Shown here one piece after another: positions 29,361 to 42,222 of a stretch of DNA of 42,222 nucleotides. Location: the NCBI RefSeq assembly GCF_000002865.3, contig NW_001865074.1, positions 3,425 to 45,646 on the forward strand. The letters run 5' to 3'. This DNA comes from Monosiga brevicollis MX1. Taxonomy: Eukaryota; Opisthokonta; Choanoflagellata; Craspedida; Salpingoecidae. A program made the position numbers and the translations under genes. The notes under the pieces were generated by a model, which made no database searches, was not told the origin of the DNA, and was given only the letters and a program-made list of their open reading frames with translations. The first letter of the stretch is position 1. Each line of letters begins with the position of its first letter.

Positions 29361-32237
29361 TTACTCTTCTGGAGCCATTGACTGCGGACGACGGGCTTTA
29401 AAATCGCCCAAAATGTTGCCAAAGCCCACGCCTTGGACGCGCTTTGCTTGAATGGGCTTGAAGTCTTCTGGGCGCACCTCGCCAGGTTCGCTTGAGGTTG
29501 GCATCGCATCCACGGCTGGCGGTGACGAAGCAGCTTCGGATGCGTCCTCGACAGTTTCAGGAACCGGCTCTTCAGGAGCGGGTGCTTCCTCATCTTCGAC
29601 ATCGTTGTCAATACTACCAGATATCCAAATCAGATGAGGAAAATGTGCCTGAAATGCCTGGAGACCGGGAAGAGAGAAAAAAAAAAGGAAAAGAAACTCC
29701 GTGTCAAGGGATAAGTTTATGGGTAGCTGACCTTTGAGGGACTGGAGGACCATCAAGCGAGCCGTAAATTTCACCCTTATCGATCAACTGCAACCACGCA
29801 AGGCAACAACATGAAGGTGAGACGTGCAGCCGCATCAAGGCCCCGGCTGAGCGTCATGCATTCTCCGCAACAAGTACGCACATCCTGTTGAGCCTGAATA
29901 ATGGATGCGACCCAGGTGGCTCGCTCCTTGGCTGAGTAGGCACACATAAACTTGCAGTGGTTGTCCCAAAAGTCCACCACCTCCTTTTCCGTTTCACCCG
30001 GCCAGAACACGCCGTCATCCAAGGGCCGAATGCAGTAGCACAGCGAGCTTTTGGGAGCACGCTTATAGTTGCGCACGTTGTACACCAGGGCGTTGACAAA
30101 GACAAAGGTTCCTGAGACCCAAGGGGAGACAAAGGCCAGACATGGCACACCAGATGAGGCATTGGTCGAGCTGTCAGACACACAGAGACAACAAAAGTCA
30201 GGGCCGGTTGGCCGTCGATCAGCCGGCCCTACCGAGGGGTTTCTCAATCTCAGCCAAGGTTTTGGGCTGCTTTTGATAGTAGGCGATGGCTGTGTCCTGC
30301 AACACGCAAAAGCGTGACTTCCAGGTCTTGCGAGTTCCTCCACGCTTGTACAGCTGGCCCTGCAATTGACGGCTGGGGCTGCCCACTAGCTCATTGGCCA
30401 CGAAGCGCACAATCAACTTGCTTTCGAAATGCTTGGGCCAGCGAGATTTGACCTCGAGAATACGTTCATGGGCTGCCAGCTGACGCTCAACGGGCGGGCA
30501 CTCGAGCACCTCCCAGAGTTGCCACTCATGCGTTGTGCTATCACTAGGCGATTTGGTTTCCAACAGGTAGTTTTGGAGAAGCTCACCGGCTGTCGTGAAA
30601 ATGTTGACAGCGTTTTTGGTAAAAACGCCATTGCTCTCGCCCAGGAGGAAAATGGTTTCCTCGTCACTGGCTGGCTGGTCGACCTGAATCATAGACTTTG
30701 GGCGTGGAGTCGTGGGCACAGCAGGCGGCTGGACGGCTTGTGCCTGACTGACGTTGCGCTGGGGCAGAGATGGGGCGTCGCCAGCGGACCCAGATGCACC
30801 GGCGGGCGCCATGCTCATGGGCCGCTGCGGAAGCTTGGGCGGAGCGGTTTCCACAGCCGTGCTCAGAGGACGGCTCGGCAATTGTGGGGGCACGGTAGGG
30901 GTGATCATTTCGCTCGAAGGCCGCTTGGGCAGCGAAGGAGGGGCTGCCGCAGGTGGTCGCGACGGGAGGCTGGGAACGGCGTCACGCTCTTCTTCGACTT
31001 CATCAAGGGAGTCCGATGCCGGTGTAGGATCGGGCAGAGGCGCACGTTCTCGGATGGTTTCGCCAGCCTGCGAATCGGGAAGGGCAGCAGGTGGGCGGCG
31101 AGATATGGGCTCAGCGGGAGGTGTGGGCTGTGGTGCTGGTGGGCGAGCCGGTGCAGGCTCGGCGGGAATGGGGTTGACCGGAGCTGGGGGCTCTGGTGCT
31201 GGCTCGCTTGGGACCAAACTGGGTTTATTGGCCTTGGGTAGGGCAGGAGGAGCTTCCTGTGGCTGAGATCCCACCGTGGATGCGGCTTTGGGCGAAGCGG
31301 GGGGTGCGGCTTTGGTGGTGGGAGGGGCCGGGGGATCCTCTGCAGGAGCCACCGAGCCGCTGGACATGCGAGGTTTGGGACGGGGGGCCGGTTTGGGGGG
31401 TGGGGGCTTGCGGCCAGCGGGGGGCGGGGGGCGTTTGGCTTCCACTGGAACGGGCGCTGAGGAGGCGACAGGGGACTGAGATGCCGACGCCTCGAGGTCG
31501 TCCTCATTTTCACCTGGAATGGTTTCTGGAGTAGCTATGGCGTATTCGGGAGCACCGTTCGCCTCCGATGCAGTTGATGCGCTGGGCTGCGGTTCTGCCT
31601 CGGGCTCCGATTCGGGCTGAGAAGCAGCAGGAGGCGCTGCCTCGTCTGGGACAGGTGCAGACACTGAGGTAGGGGCCGGTGTTGGCGCCGGCGTAGGAGG
31701 CAGAGCTGTTGCGGCGCTGGGAACTGGCGTCGGCGCGGCCAGCAAAGCTTGGGCCACTTGTTGTGGGTTGTAGTTGGGGGCTGTTAGGCAATCAACAAGA
31801 CGACGATGAGGTGGCGGTTTGTGGAGTGAATGAGCAGGCAGCACGAGGTGCAGAAGGCGGCCGGCAGTGTAGGGTGGGGATTGTAACGACGCTCAGGCTT
31901 GCAGGGACGATTGATGAGACAGACCATTGAGAAGGATGCGCTTGCGGTGACCAGGAAGGGTAATGTTCATTTCGTCTAAGTCCGATTTGTCTAGTGCGTG
32001 GATCATGCTGGGATCATCGTAGCTGATGGGGCATAGGGGGTAGGGGGCAGCAAGCAGGGGTGGGGATGAAACAAAGATGAGGCTAAGGAGGCTGAGCCAA
32101 TGAAAAAGCAGCTCTGCCCTGTGCGTGAGGATATCTGGCGCCTACCCGAGCTCGATAAACTGCTGGGCATACTGGCCAAGATTGAGGGATGCCAACCAGG
32201 AGCGCACGGCATCCTCTGGGCTTGATGTGGCAGCCAT
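29361..32237 (-). CDS. SAM / proline-rich / RA / PH adaptor protein (MRL/Grb7-like)
   Basis: Exons in order of translation: 32237..32146, 32022..31925, 31780..30233, 30111..29882, 29787..29732, 29613..29361 (758 aa). Exons 1 and 2 rebuild a SAM domain (~8-62): VRSWLASLNLGQYAQQF, then LDKSDLDEMNITLPGHRKRIL. A ~370-residue proline-rich region follows with many PPxxP and PKLPxRP-type SH3 or profilin/EVH1 ligands. An RA domain at ~438-526 has EWQLWEVLECP, ERQLAAHERILEV and W at the positions seen in Grb7/10/14 and RIAM/lamellipodin. A PH domain follows at ~536-654 (LYKRGGTRKTWKSRFCVL; CAYSAKERATWVASI), split by one intron. RA-PH tandems bind Ras/Rap GTPases and phosphoinositides and link them to actin or receptor signalling. 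The exon 2 donor (GTCTGT) and exon 6 acceptor are the weakest junctions. Confidence 0.82.
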
Positions 32238-33271
32238 GGCGAAGAAATCCTTGCCTAAGCTGAGGACAATGGCGGCGCCAACAGAGACTGAGCTTAAAAA
32301 GCGGTGCGTGCTGCGGACTCTTGTCTAGGATCCAACGGTCAGGCAAGCGACCTCGAACAAGGACAGGGGTCGCTCACGTTTGGTCTGGCCGTCAAACGTG
32401 GCCGTGTGCCACCGCGATAGCACGGAGCAAAACAGCAAGGAGGGGGACAGCCAGGCCCACTCGCCCAGTGCACACACAGCAGATCTACAAAACCACCGAG
32501 ACAGGGGTATCCAAAAAAAGGCAGCGGCACCAACAGCACCAGAAGCCACAGCGGCAGTCGCAGCAATGAGACCAGCACCAGCACCAGCACCAGCAGCAGG
32601 ATGAACACAAACACACGACACAATGATCGTGCGTTTGCCAAATGCAAGTTTGCAAGCCTCAGGCATACAGCCGAGTGACCCGCCTTCCGTCTTCCACCGC
32701 ACTCTTGACCACAAACCATCCAATGCCCCTGTCAATTCACCTGACCCAACAAGACGAACCGGGCGCTGCCATTTGATCCAAACGTACCAGCATCCAACAC
32801 ACACACAAGCCAGTGTGTGTGTGTGTATGTGTGTGTGTGCTTTTGAACGTTTTGTTCAATGAAACTGCTCTCTCTCTCTCTCTTCTCTCTTTCCCTCTCT
32901 CTCTCTTTTGTCTTTTGTCTTTCTAAGAGCCAGTTGGAACAGCAGAGGTCAGTCTTTCACTGAAGGCTATGTTTTGACCCCATCTGACATTAAAGTCGAT
33001 GTCGCAATTCCGTCTGGTTTCTCTCTCTCGATCTCTCTCTCTCTCTCTTATTTTTTCTCTCTCTCACTAGACGCGTGCCCGTCGAAATCGGTCGCGGGAG
33101 CGGCAGCGGCAGCGCAGGGTGGTGTGAATTGGTGCCTTTATGGGTTGTGGTGCATTCCCGCGTGGCAATCAAGAGAAAAGCTCGTGAACATACACACACG
33201 GGTGGTCTTTGCAGAGTGCTTGTGTCGACACAGGACACACGCGTGCTCACAATCAAGGCCTCACCCGTGCC
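32238..33271. other. Divergent intergenic gap with GT and CT microsatellites
   Basis: The gap contains a GT run (32813-32839), CT runs (32868-32908 and 33019-33066), and a CAG/CAC-rich stretch (32525-32600) consisting of imperfect CAGCAC repeats. The last CT run ends in a splice-acceptor-like CACTAG (33065-33070). A 5' untranslated exon upstream of the deacetylase start is therefore possible. No coding exon is seen. Confidence 0.75.
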
Positions 33272-35417
<2,146 letters not shown>

Positions 35418-35990
35418 GAAATAAAAGCAAAGTGGTTCAACTATCTTGCAAACACAAGGGTAGAAAAGTGCAAGTCGGACAACCCCGCACCCGCTGGACG
35501 GGCCAATTAAATGTGCAAAAATACGAGTGAAGGATGGCCACTTCAACCATTTAGGAACGCGCCCAATCTCTGCGCCAGCACATGCGGCGTGAAAGAATTG
35601 TGATGGGATCTGAACTTGAGCCTCAACCAAGAGTGATCGCGCACAGTGCTACTAACATGTAAAAAAGAACGAATGACAAAACACACAAGTCAAAAACTGC
35701 GAAATTCACTCAAATGCAAGGTTAGGCCAACAGAAAAGCCGTGAAAAACCAAAAAGGATTGGCCATGCATGGGCACAAGCAGCACACGATACGAGAGATG
35801 GACGCTGCTGACAACGCACACATCCCACGGGGAAAAACGGGTATCGACCGTTCAGACCAAAACTAAAGAGCAGGAAATACACGATTATAGCTCGTACACA
35901 AACAGACGTAGTCAACAACGGTCTTTCAGATAAAAAAAAGAAGCAAAACAAATGTACACATACGCAACACCAGATTTGCTCAAGTGACTT
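35418..35990. other. Convergent gap between AMDHD2 and PDE4-like genes; AATAAA at 35420
   Basis: An AATAAA hexamer (35420-35425) begins two bases after the AMDHD2 stop codon, so the 3' untranslated region may be very short. The rest of this 573-bp gap is AT-richer than the coding DNA, has no microsatellite and no recognisable exon. Confidence 0.55.
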
Positions 35991-38900
35991 TTAAACGACT
36001 GAGACACTGGTCGAATCGCCGTAGGGAGAGCTCGGCGTGGACTTGGCTTGATCCGTGTTCAACACGCGCCGCGCGTGAGCCGGAGTGGCAGGCCCTGTTT
36101 TAGAGGTCAGCGTTGCAGCCACCTCTGTCGCCACCTCGCGTACAACCTCACCAGTGACGTTGTCCTCCAAGTCACTGATGACCGAGGCACGTTGGCTGGC
36201 ATCGTCAATATATGACTCGCGCTGGCTAAAACTAGTAGAGGCATCCAGATCGGGATCCTCGGCCGATTGAGCGCGAGACCCGCTGCGATGGGAGGCAGAT
36301 TTCAGCCGCTTTGGCCTGCGACGACCTGTGCGGCGTCGCGCCAAAGGAGAAGCTAAAAAATTGGCCCAACATGCATCAGTTTACGAAAGCAAACGAGAGA
36401 AAAAGAGCATATTGATAGCTTGCATGAAAGACCTACTTCGCTCGTCCTTGTCTTTCAGCTCCTGCCAGGTGGCACGATTGGCCGTGATATTCTAAAAAAG
36501 GAGGGTTGTCAGCACCCAGTGAGCGCAATCCTCCCACGCAGGGTACGCAAAAAATAATGCAAGGTTGATCCCCGGAGGGGGCAGCATGGAACAGACCTCG
36601 ATTGGACTCTGATCAGGCTCCTCGCCGACCAGCTCATACCAAGTGGTCCAGAGCGGCATTACGATAAAGTCTATAAAGCCAATTTGGGAGGTTGGAAGAT
36701 TGGTTTTGTCGCGGTCGTTGATGGGCCCAACTTCCAGCTGCAGCTCGCGCTCTCGATCGCCCTGACGGAAGAGCTCGTTGACAATGCGCTCGGCCCAAAC
36801 CTGAACATCACGGGCAATCCAATGAGCCAGCGCAATGCAACGTGTATTGCGTGAGGCTGCTGGATAGCCAATGAGCTAATGACGACGAAGCGAACCTTGG
36901 AGATGGCAAACGGCTTGGTGGGACCAGCCAGATCAGCGCAATGAACAATGGCTTGGAGCAACAGCTGACGGTCCTCATCGCTTCAGTCATAGGCAAAGCA
37001 GGGTGGGATAGAAAAAAAAATTGAGCATTGTTGCAAGAAAGAATGTGGATCACTCACTCGTATGCATCGCCCGAGGTTGAAAGTTGACACCGCTTTGGCA
37101 CAGGCCTTCCTTACCTAAGATCCGTGAGGTCACGGCAGCTGGTGTTGTTGATGCGCTCAACGAAGGAGCGGAACTCCGCAAGGAAGGTAAAGTGTTTGGC
37201 CATATCCGTCGCGAGGATCATATCAATCACCAAGCTACGCGCGGTTGTTCGCAGGTCCGCCTCGAGGTTGGCCAGCAAATTGCATCCTTCTTCCTGCATG
37301 AGCTTGAAAGAGGTTGCTGCATGATGGTTCTCCAGAATTGACTGTTTGAAGAGAAAAGAAAAAGGTGAGAAAAGATCGGCAATATCGCGACTTGTATCCA
37401 AGTCGCACATCAAAACCCACGAGAAGTGCTATGGTGCCAAGGGACAGCGAGAATTTGACAAGGACACCTCACCTGATCGTTGTACAGAATGGCCAAGGGG
37501 GCGGAGGTGGCTGCCAGAAACGTATTGTTGAACCCAAAGTGACCCACGTCGTGTCCAGCCGCAGCGATGACGGCAGCAAGGACTTCGAGATCGTTGAGAC
37601 AATTGCGCACAATGGGCGCTTCCATGAGCAGGAAGGTGCTGTGCGTGACGTCAGCGGCATGCAGATTGTTGTGGTAGAGAACGTCAGGATATCGTCCGTA
37701 GCCATCCTCGAGGCGCGCAAAGAAGCGTGCCGCCGTGCTCTAAAAAAAGACGCAAGGCAAGTGAGAAAACCACGACACGGAGAGAGGGCGAACAAGACGC
37801 CAAACAAGGCAAACAATAAGGCACATTCAAACAAGAAGAAAGCATTCTAACAAAGAAGAAAGGGTTTAAGGACCAAACAAACACGAGCGAAAGGGCAGGC
37901 AACAGGCGCAAGATCAAACCTTATCGAGTCCAAGATTGTCGAAAAGATTGCGCTCAGATAGAACTTGCATGGCAATCCCAACGAGTGGTCGGTGGGCCGC
38001 CACGCTTTCCTGTAGACAAGATCAACGAGTCAGAATTCGCAAAAACGAAATGACGATGGGGCCCACCGTGCCGTCAACACGAGCCAACGTACAAATTTGA
38101 AAATGTCCAGACCCCAATCGCGGATGCCATCGAGAAAGTCCAAGCACTTGTCATCAAAGTCCACCAACGGGTTTTCAAGAACGGCCCGGCTGCTGCGCGT
38201 GGAAAAGGAGCGCACAACGCGGGTGGTATTGCCTTGAAGACGCATGGGACGCGTAGCCAACGAGCGAGTAACACTGAGATCAGATGCCATGGCAGGAATA
38301 TTTGGCGGCAATGAAGAGCTTTTTCGCGCCACTCGAAGCATGTCATCCTCGTCAGTCGAGTTGGTGTGAGTCAGGGCAATGCTGGGCCGAAGCTGGCGCA
38401 AGGAGCCCCGATTGCTACCAATATTGCTAGCGGGAGCGGCGCCCTCGCCGTTGGCTTCGGCGACGCCGTTTTCGATGAGTGTCTTTTCAGAAGATTGGGA
38501 GGTCAGCGGAGCTTTGCTACCATCGTCAACGGTCTGGCCTCGCATGAGAAGGGGTGAGGTACGTGGAGAACCGCTTTGAGTGCGATCGTTGGCAGTCGGG
38601 ACCACCATGCTGGTGTTGCTGGGCGAAACAGCCTCGGTCGAGACGGCAGTACCGGTGCTCAAGGTCGTGGCCATGCTGGCGCGTGCAGAAGTGATCACCT
38701 CGCGAGCCAGAACGATCCCGGTACCCGACTTGGCGTCGATGCTATTGTGGCGCTCACGAGTAGCACCATCCTCGTTGCCACGGCGAAACGTGAAGATGGC
38801 TGGATCGCTGTTGCGGCCAGAGGACTCGGTGTGCAACAGGTGGGGTGACGACGGCTGTGAAGAGGGCTGGGAGGAACGCGGCTCGGTTGTCGTCATGCGC

Positions 38901-40661
38901 GGTGTCAGGGCCAGTAACTCCAACGTCGACTCGGATGTAGCAGCACTGGGTTGCTACGTGATGTTGCCATGGCAAAGCGTCAGAGGACCGGGTCAGATGA
39001 GACGGGAGACAAACGGGGAACTGTGACGGGTGTCCACAAAGCAAGTGACTCCCCAACGCAAGTGACTGCACAACGCGTACCTCGTGAGGCAGACCAGGCG
39101 AGCGAGGGGATCGTGGAGAGCGCGGAGAATTGGGAGAGCGCAAAGACCGGGGAAGGACCGCATCCTGGGATTGACGATTACTCCGGACTTGTGACCAAGA
39201 GACCTCATCTTCTTCCGTGATCTGGGACATGCGTCGACGCTGGCGCAGAGCGCTGAAAAGGGAAGGGTCAGCCGACTGGGAAAAGTCGATGTCCATCGCC
39301 ATACCCCGGGATGGATTGCCCATGGTGGCTGACAGCCGACGCACGAGCATGGCTTCGCTAGCACTACGGGACTTTATACTATCCACTGACAGACTGAGCG
39401 AACGTTTTATTAGGAAAAAAAAAAAAAAAAAAAAACGAGACCAAGAAGCATGAGTCTGAGGTGCCAAAGGCATGCATTTACAAGTTGCAAGACGTTGAAG
39501 AGCAGGTGAAAGCAAGAAAAGATGACGGGCAAGGAGCGGAAGGTATACCGGCTGCCTGAAGATCGGCGCATGGGAGAAAGGCGCCGGCGAATGGAGCGAC
39601 GCCGGCGATTGTCAGCGTCTGAGTAACTTTCAACCCAGCGCTTCATGCTCTCGTCCATGCCGGAACGATCAAGCTTCGACTGCAGGATCCGGTTCACCTA
39701 CGACGGGTGTACCCAGGGCCAAAAGGAGCAAGTGTGAGGCCAAAAACCGCACATCTATTTGGCTGGACAAAGATTAGCCCATGATAAACTGAAACCGACC
39801 TCATTGTGTGCTGTGCGGGCAATGTTTTGCTGCTTGAGATAGTCAATGCACCACTTGAGGCGTGTCGGGGTTGAATCCTCTTCGGAAGGGATTTGTCGCT
39901 CGGCGAATGGCAATCTGAACAAGGAGACGAAGAAGGAGGAGGAGGAGAATAATAAGGAAAAGAAGAAGAAGGAGAAGACAGAGAAACAGAGAAGGAGGAG
40001 AAGAAGGAGAAGAGGGAGAAGGAGAAAAGGGAGAAGGAGAAGAAAAGCATCAAGGACGGGGTGGGATACAAAAACGTTGAAGAGAGCAGGGCCAATTGTG
40101 GGCACGATGGATCGGATGGGCTCAGAAGCTGCGAGGTTGAGGAGAAGATGGACCAACCTGCTTTCGAAGATGTCGACTGGCTCGAGCGGATGTTCATCGA
40201 GAATGGACTGAAGCAGACCAATGACCTGAAAAGGCGGGGAACGCCCAGTTGGATAGATGAGACACAGAATGCCAAAAGAGGAAATCATCGCCAACATTAT
40301 CAATATGGGGGGGCGGGGGGGGTAAAGACAATGAAAACTGGGAAGCAAGAGGTGTGCTTGATGGGCCTACCGGAGCAAATGGAGAGGTGGTGCTCTCGAG
40401 AATCTGAACGCTGGGGTCGCCAAAGCTGACTTCTGAGGTATCCGACTCGGCATCAGAAAAGCTCTCGGTCATCCAGTCCATGGGGTCAGCACCAGAGCGG
40501 AGTTGGTCCATCACTGAGCCTTGAAAGCCCGAGTCTGGCATACTGCGGAGCTGGTCCAGCGCTGAGCCTTGAAAACTCGATTCGGGCATTTCCAATGGAG
40601 GATTCATGTTACCGGCGCGGCCCGCCCCAAGGGGGATGGTTGATGCGTGGGGCAACGGCAT
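35991..40661 (-). CDS. PDE4: PDE4-like 3',5'-cyclic nucleotide phosphodiesterase with UCR1/UCR2-like region
   Basis: Thirteen exons, in order of translation: 40661..40371, 40225..40158, 39914..39800, 39697..39549, 39393..39081, 38953..38093, 38009..37920, 37739..37473, 37341..37115, 36980..36896, 36800..36597, 36491..36437, 36352..35991 (1028 aa). The enzyme hydrolyses cAMP and/or cGMP. The catalytic domain (~585-890) has YHNNLHAADV, the signature HDVGHFGFNNTF, SILENHHA, ILATDMAKH, HCADLAGPTKP and TSQIGFIDF with the invariant Gln. Upstream, SFSDAESDTS...TTSPFAPVIGLLQSIL resembles UCR1. LKWCIDYLKQQ...NEVNRILQSKL resembles UCR2, the autoinhibitory helices of PDE4. A long Ser/Arg-rich linker (~200-575) with SPR repeats separates them from the catalytic domain. 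A 16-residue tandem repeat lies at the N-terminus. The C-terminus SVSVV fits a PDZ ligand. The start and the linker exon (38953 acceptor) are less certain. Confidence 0.85.
39920..40060. repeat. Purine-rich GAA/GGA tract inside a PDE4-like intron
   Basis: The intron between PDE exons 2 and 3 (40157-39915) is mostly GAA/GGA on the plus strand, so the transcript carries a long pyrimidine tract running up to its CAG acceptor. The Lys/Glu-rich plus-strand frame here is a by-product. Confidence 0.85.
40494..40589 (-). repeat. 48-bp tandem duplication in the PDE4-like N-terminus
   Basis: Two adjacent 48-bp units (40589-40542 and 40541-40494) encode MPESSFQGSALDQLRS and MPDSGFQGSVMDQLRS. They differ at four residues. 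The frame is preserved, so the repeat lengthens the N-terminus without breaking it. Confidence 0.85.
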
Positions 40662-42222
40662 ACGCCCTGCGCAGACGCCCCACAGCGCGTGCTGGGGGAA
40701 GGGAGAGAAGTTGACCTCAAGGCTGTCAAGTGCTGGATCAGGTGCCTGTCACGACGGGATACGCAGACAGGCTTGACCAATCGGCAAAAGAAGGCACGCA
40801 GCACAGAACTGCGTGACGCTCAGACACACTGTGCCGTCCAAAAGCCTTCAAAAGTGGCGAAGGAGGTTGTGCGCAACTTGCTGTCACACTGCACTGTGAA
40901 ATACATGCACAAACAAAGGGTAGGAAGGCAGTGGCAATTCACAGAAGCGTGAGCGAATGCAAAAACGTGGGTAGCTGGGGACGAGCAGGCCAAAGACTCG
41001 CAAAGTTTGCGCCCAGGCTTGGTTAACGCGTGTCTTCTGCTGACTTGTGTTTAAAAAAAAAAAAAGCAAGAAAAAAACGAACAAAATGGTTTTTCTGATC
41101 AAAAAAGAGAGAGAAAAGGGCAGAGGCTAAAGAACAAGAGCATGAATGGCAGGCGAAAAGCATGGGGAAAAACGAGGGGAAGAGAGAGATGATATGATGA
41201 TATGTGGTCAAGGTAAAGGAGGAGGGTGGTCGAAGGAGGCGTTTGAACACGGCAGGGTGAGCAGGCAGTCGATAAAGACAACTTGGCAACGCAAGAGCAG
41301 AAGAAACATGGGAGAGCGGGGTGGCAATGGATGTGGTGGTGCATGTGGCATCCAAGGGTGGGCGGGCGGACGGGGCGGGAAGGAGAGGCGGGGATGGGAC
41401 AAGTGCCCAACGAAACCAGGAGGCTGTGAATGACCGGGCTGATGGAAACCAAGGCAAAGCATGGGAACAGGCAACAAGCAACGGGCGGCGAAGACATTTG
41501 GTTTGGACCGAGATGGCAGAGCGAGAGGCAAAAAAGGCAGAGGCAGGTAAAAGCTGTGGGGGAGGGGGGGAAGAAAGCGGTGTCCGGGGGATAACACCGC
41601 CGTACAAAGGGTGGTTCAAAGTCATTGGCAGCACAGGGGAGAGGGAGAGGGAGGGAGGAACACGCACCTCGTCCATTCATTCACAACTCACGATGCCCTC
41701 GCAAATGCTATTTTGTGCCTGTCAAGGCAAGAGACACACCGAGCGCGAGACAGAGAGAGAGAGACAGAGAGAGAGTGTGTGTGTGTGTGTGAGAGACAGA
41801 GAGACAGAGAGAGACAGAGAGAGAGACAGAGACACAGAGACAACAGAGACAGAGGACACAGAGAGAGAGATTGGTCGTCACGGACAACAAGAGAAACACA
41901 GACAGAGAGAGAGAGAGAGAATGGGGTTGGGGATGCAGAGAGTGTGTAAGTGCGTGTTGGCAATACTCAAGAATTGGGTGGCCTTTATCGTTGTGCGTAG
42001 AGAGTGGTCGTGTGATGTGGGTCAAGTAGAGAGGGAGGATGCAAGCTTGGACAAAAGAATTTAGTACTGGTTTTTCTTTTGTTTGTCTCCCTTTGTCTCT
42101 TCTCTCAACTCTCTCTCACATTCTCTCTCTCTCAACCTCTCAATCTCTCTCTCAATCTCTCAATCTCTCAATCTCTCAATCTCTCTCCCAATCCCTCTCA
42201 ATCTCTCAATCTCTCTCTCAAT
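40662..42222. other. Upstream region and right edge: GA/CT repeats, no supported gene
   Basis: Immediately upstream of the PDE4-like start there is no convincing exon. Purine-rich DNA runs from about 41100 to 41700 (pyrimidine-rich on the minus strand, giving Pro/Ser/Leu-rich chance frames). A compound GA/GACA/GT tract spans about 41748-41920. From about 42095 to the window end, a degenerate array of CT runs punctuated by CAAT (TCTCTCAATC-type units) continues off the edge. Confidence 0.7.

Noticed and set aside
30429-31266. Long Gly/Arg/Ala-rich plus-strand frames
   Set aside because: They are antisense shadows of the proline-rich exon of the RA-PH adaptor.
39846-40211. Lys/Glu-rich plus-strand frame
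   Set aside because: It is the reverse strand of a pyrimidine-rich intron in the PDE4-like gene.
41023-41700. Pro/Ser/Leu-rich minus-strand frames upstream of the PDE4-like gene
   Set aside because: They arise from pyrimidine-rich low-complexity DNA, have no domain signal, and could not be joined in phase to the PDE start. They may be untranslated leader.

Overview
This is a gene-dense nuclear window from a unicellular eukaryote. It has short spliceosomal introns (about 80-250 bp, GT-AG), moderately high GC in coding DNA, and many long dinucleotide repeats. The gene set mixes general eukaryotic genes (TRAPP subunit, CRAL-TRIO protein, GlcNAc-6-phosphate deacetylase) with families typical of animals and their unicellular relatives (PXA-RGS-PX sorting nexin, ABHD4/5 lipase, PDE4-type phosphodiesterase with UCR modules, MRL/Grb7-like RA-PH protein). 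A choanoflagellate such as a Monosiga-like species is the best fit. This is inferred from gene content; no ribosomal or organellar marker is present.

Layout, left to right. 1-2907 (-): two tandem, nearly identical secretory sulfotransferase genes, the left one cut by the window edge. 3353-6984 (+): a Mut-7/EXD3-like nuclease carrying an exonuclease domain, a YbaK-type editing domain and a Mut7-C RNase domain. 7275-8591 (-): an SLC35F-type transporter. 9430-11339 (+): an ABHD4/5-like alpha/beta hydrolase. 11483-15887 (-): an 11-exon sorting nexin. 16940-18218 (+): a small Cys-rich secreted, probably GPI-anchored protein. 19783-21813 (+): a membrane-anchored P-loop GTPase-like protein. 22308-24025 (+): a CRAL-TRIO protein. 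24280-25866 (-): a CAP-Gly coiled-coil protein. 26602-27648 (+): a disordered basic protein with a PP1-docking motif. 28040-28925 (-): TRAPPC1. 29361-32237 (-): a SAM/proline-rich/RA/PH adaptor. 33272-35417 (+): GlcNAc-6-phosphate deacetylase. 35991-40661 (-): a PDE4-like phosphodiesterase. 40662-42222: CT-rich repeats and no gene I can support.

The exon models were built by hand from splice consensus, intron phase and domain continuity. For each multi-exon gene the summed exon lengths keep one open frame. The genes do not form one pathway; several deal with membranes and trafficking (SNX, TRAPPC1, CRAL-TRIO, ABHD) or signalling and cytoskeleton (PDE4, RA-PH adaptor, CAP-Gly protein). I see no mobile element, viral remnant, CRISPR array, tRNA or rRNA. 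The most striking large-scale pattern is that every divergent intergenic gap holds paired GA/CT and CA/GT microsatellites, while the convergent gaps hold none.
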